A DNA stretch of 64,000 bases, from the NCBI GenBank assembly GCA_023423065.1, contig JAFAGC010000039.1:1-64000 (forward strand). Direction: 5' to 3'. How positions within the stretch are numbered: position 1 is the stretch's first letter; every line of letters begins with the position of its first letter. Source of the stretch: Pseudomonadota bacterium. GTDB taxonomy: Bacteria > Pseudomonadota > Gammaproteobacteria > Steroidobacterales > Steroidobacteraceae. Of this stretch, positions 62,998-64,000 are shown piece after piece. Under the pieces are notes generated by a model. It was not told the origin of the DNA, made no database searches, and worked only from the letters and a program-made list of their open reading frames with translations. A program made the translations under genes and the position numbers.

Positions 62998-64000
62998 GTG
63001 CTCGAGTTCGACGACATCCAGCACATCCTGTTGACCCGCGCGCCTGCGATCACGGGTCGCTACGAGTTCCTGACCTTCAAGGAGCCCGCGGGAGCGCGCA
63101 AGTGGCTGTCCGGGATTCTCCGCAAGGTGCATTCCGCGGCGGACGCACGCGCTTCGGTCGACAGCGATCGACGCTGGGTGACGGTCGCATTCACCTGGAA
63201 CGGACTGCGCGCGCTCGGGGTGGATGAAAATTCGCTCGCGACCTTTCCCGAGGAATTCAAGCAAGGCATGGTCGAGCGCGCGACGATGCTCGGCGACACC
63301 GGTCTCAACGCACCGGAGCACTGGGCAGGCGGGCTCGCGAGTCCGGAGCTGCACGCCATCGTCATGTTGTTCGCACGCGATTCCGGCGAACGGACGCGCT
63401 GCGTCTCCGAACACGCGAGACTCCTGGCGCAATGTGGTGGCGTGGAAATCCTCTCGACACTGGACCTGGAGGCCACCCCACCTTTCGACTACGCGCACGA
63501 TCACTTCGGCTATCGCGACCGCCTCTCGCAACCGGTGATGGAAGGCAGCGGCGACGTGCCGACACCCGGTTCCGGCGCACCGCTCAAACCCGGCGAGTTC
63601 ATCCTCGGCTATCCGGATGAAGGCGGACTCACTCCCACATTGCCTCAGCCGGACATCCTCTCGCGCAACGGCAGCTACATGGCCTATCGCCGGCTCGAAG
63701 AGCACGTCGGCGAATTTCGCGAATTCCTGCGCGAGCACGGCGGCGAGACACGCGAGGGGCAGGAACTCATCGCCGCGAAACTCATGGGCCGCTGGCGCAG
63801 CGGCGCGCCGCTGGTGCTCGCGCCCGAGAAGGACGACCCGGTCCTGGGCGCCGACAACCAGCGCAACAACGACTTCAACTACGCGAAGGAAGACAAGTTC
63901 GGATACGCCGTACCACTCGGCTCTCACATGCGCCGCATGAATCCGCGCGACACCGCGGCGAACATGAATCGCCACCGCATGATCCGGCGCGGCGCGACCT
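62998..64000 (+). CDS. Dyp-type peroxidase, N-terminal part
   Basis: Open from a GTG at 62998 to the end of the window, about 334 residues of a longer protein. The heme-peroxidase signature GxxDG appears as ILGYPDEGG, with its catalytic aspartate. Later, HMRRMNPRD and RHRMIRRGAT match the region before and around the proximal histidine/arginine site of Dyp enzymes. They oxidise dyes and other aromatics with hydrogen peroxide. No signal peptide is seen. The GTG follows the stop of the preceding gene in the same frame, which fixes the earliest possible start. Confidence 0.88.
   Translation, partial: MLEFDDIQHILLTRAPAITGRYEFLTFKEPAGARKWLSGILRKVHSAADARASVDSDRRWVTVAFTWNGLRALGVDENSLATFPEEFKQGMVERATMLGDTGLNAPEHWAGGLASPELHAIVMLFARDSGERTRCVSEHARLLAQCGGVEILSTLDLEATPPFDYAHDHFGYRDRLSQPVMEGSGDVPTPGSGAPLKPGEFILGYPDEGGLTPTLPQPDILSRNGSYMAYRRLEEHVGEFREFLREHGGETREGQELIAAKLMGRWRSGAPLVLAPEKDDPVLGADNQRNNDFNYAKEDKFGYAVPLGSHMRRMNPRDTAANMNRHRMIRRGAT

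Overview
This window is 64 kb of GC-rich chromosome (roughly 65% GC by eye) from a Gram-negative bacterium. It is most likely a gammaproteobacterium of the Steroidobacter/Xanthomonadales-like kind. The basis is the rpsP-rimM-trmD-rplS operon behind ffh, the rpsF-rpsR-rplI-dnaB-alr order, rlmB/rnr, kbl-tdh, a sufS-sufU-sufT cluster, outer-membrane and periplasmic proteins, and frequent GTG/TTG starts with 4-nt stop/start overlaps. The taxonomic placement is inference. I see no phage, IS element, CRISPR array or rRNA. There is one tRNA, tRNA-Leu(CAG), with its own promoter.

Layout: 1-3964 holds the end of a SUF Fe-S assembly operon (sufD', sufS, sufU, sufT, Rieske ferredoxin), then a SixA-like phosphatase and a periplasmic LprI/MliC-like fusion. 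4004-10046 holds a membrane diguanylate cyclase, short-form PutA and a CnoX-like thioredoxin. 10119-15526 holds a small membrane protein, an XRE-DUF4177 regulator behind three phased repeats, YhhQ, an Hsp15-like RNA-binding protein, the threonine-degrading pair kbl-tdh and an ankyrin protein. 15519-23644 holds a ClC channel, SppA, the rplS/trmD/rimM/rpsP operon, ffh and a CorC-type CBS protein. 23652-28122 holds a response regulator with a degenerate HD-GYP domain, radA, and a PP2C phosphatase/dual-FHA pair ending at a strong bidirectional terminator. 28228-36234 holds a large exported choice-of-anchor I/phytase-esterase-like protein, alr, dnaB carrying a 421-residue intein, rplI, rpsR and rpsF.

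36385-51488 is the most accessory-looking part: four arylsulfatases without signal peptides. One is alone at 36385-37944. The other three sit in a tight leftward operon with an outer-membrane channel-like protein, a SAM methyltransferase and a DUF1254 protein. Between the lone sulfatase and the operon lie the housekeeping genes rlmB and rnr. No formylglycine-generating enzyme is visible here, so sulfatase maturation must be supplied elsewhere.

51644-64000 holds a 982-residue DUF748/AsmA-like envelope protein, a DUF4239 membrane protein, a 17-kDa-antigen-like surface protein, tRNA-Leu, a BON-SRPBCC membrane protein, an arcD-arcA acid-stress operon divergent from nhaC, DUF502, and the start of a Dyp-type peroxidase preceded by a small unknown protein.

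The best candidates for something new are the DnaB intein, the cytoplasmic sulfatase/porin/methyltransferase operon, the HD-GYP-derived receiver protein with lost metal ligands, the 11-bp-phased triple repeat before the XRE-DUF4177 gene, and two AT-rich octamers (CAAACTAC, GTAGATAG) that recur far more often than base composition predicts.
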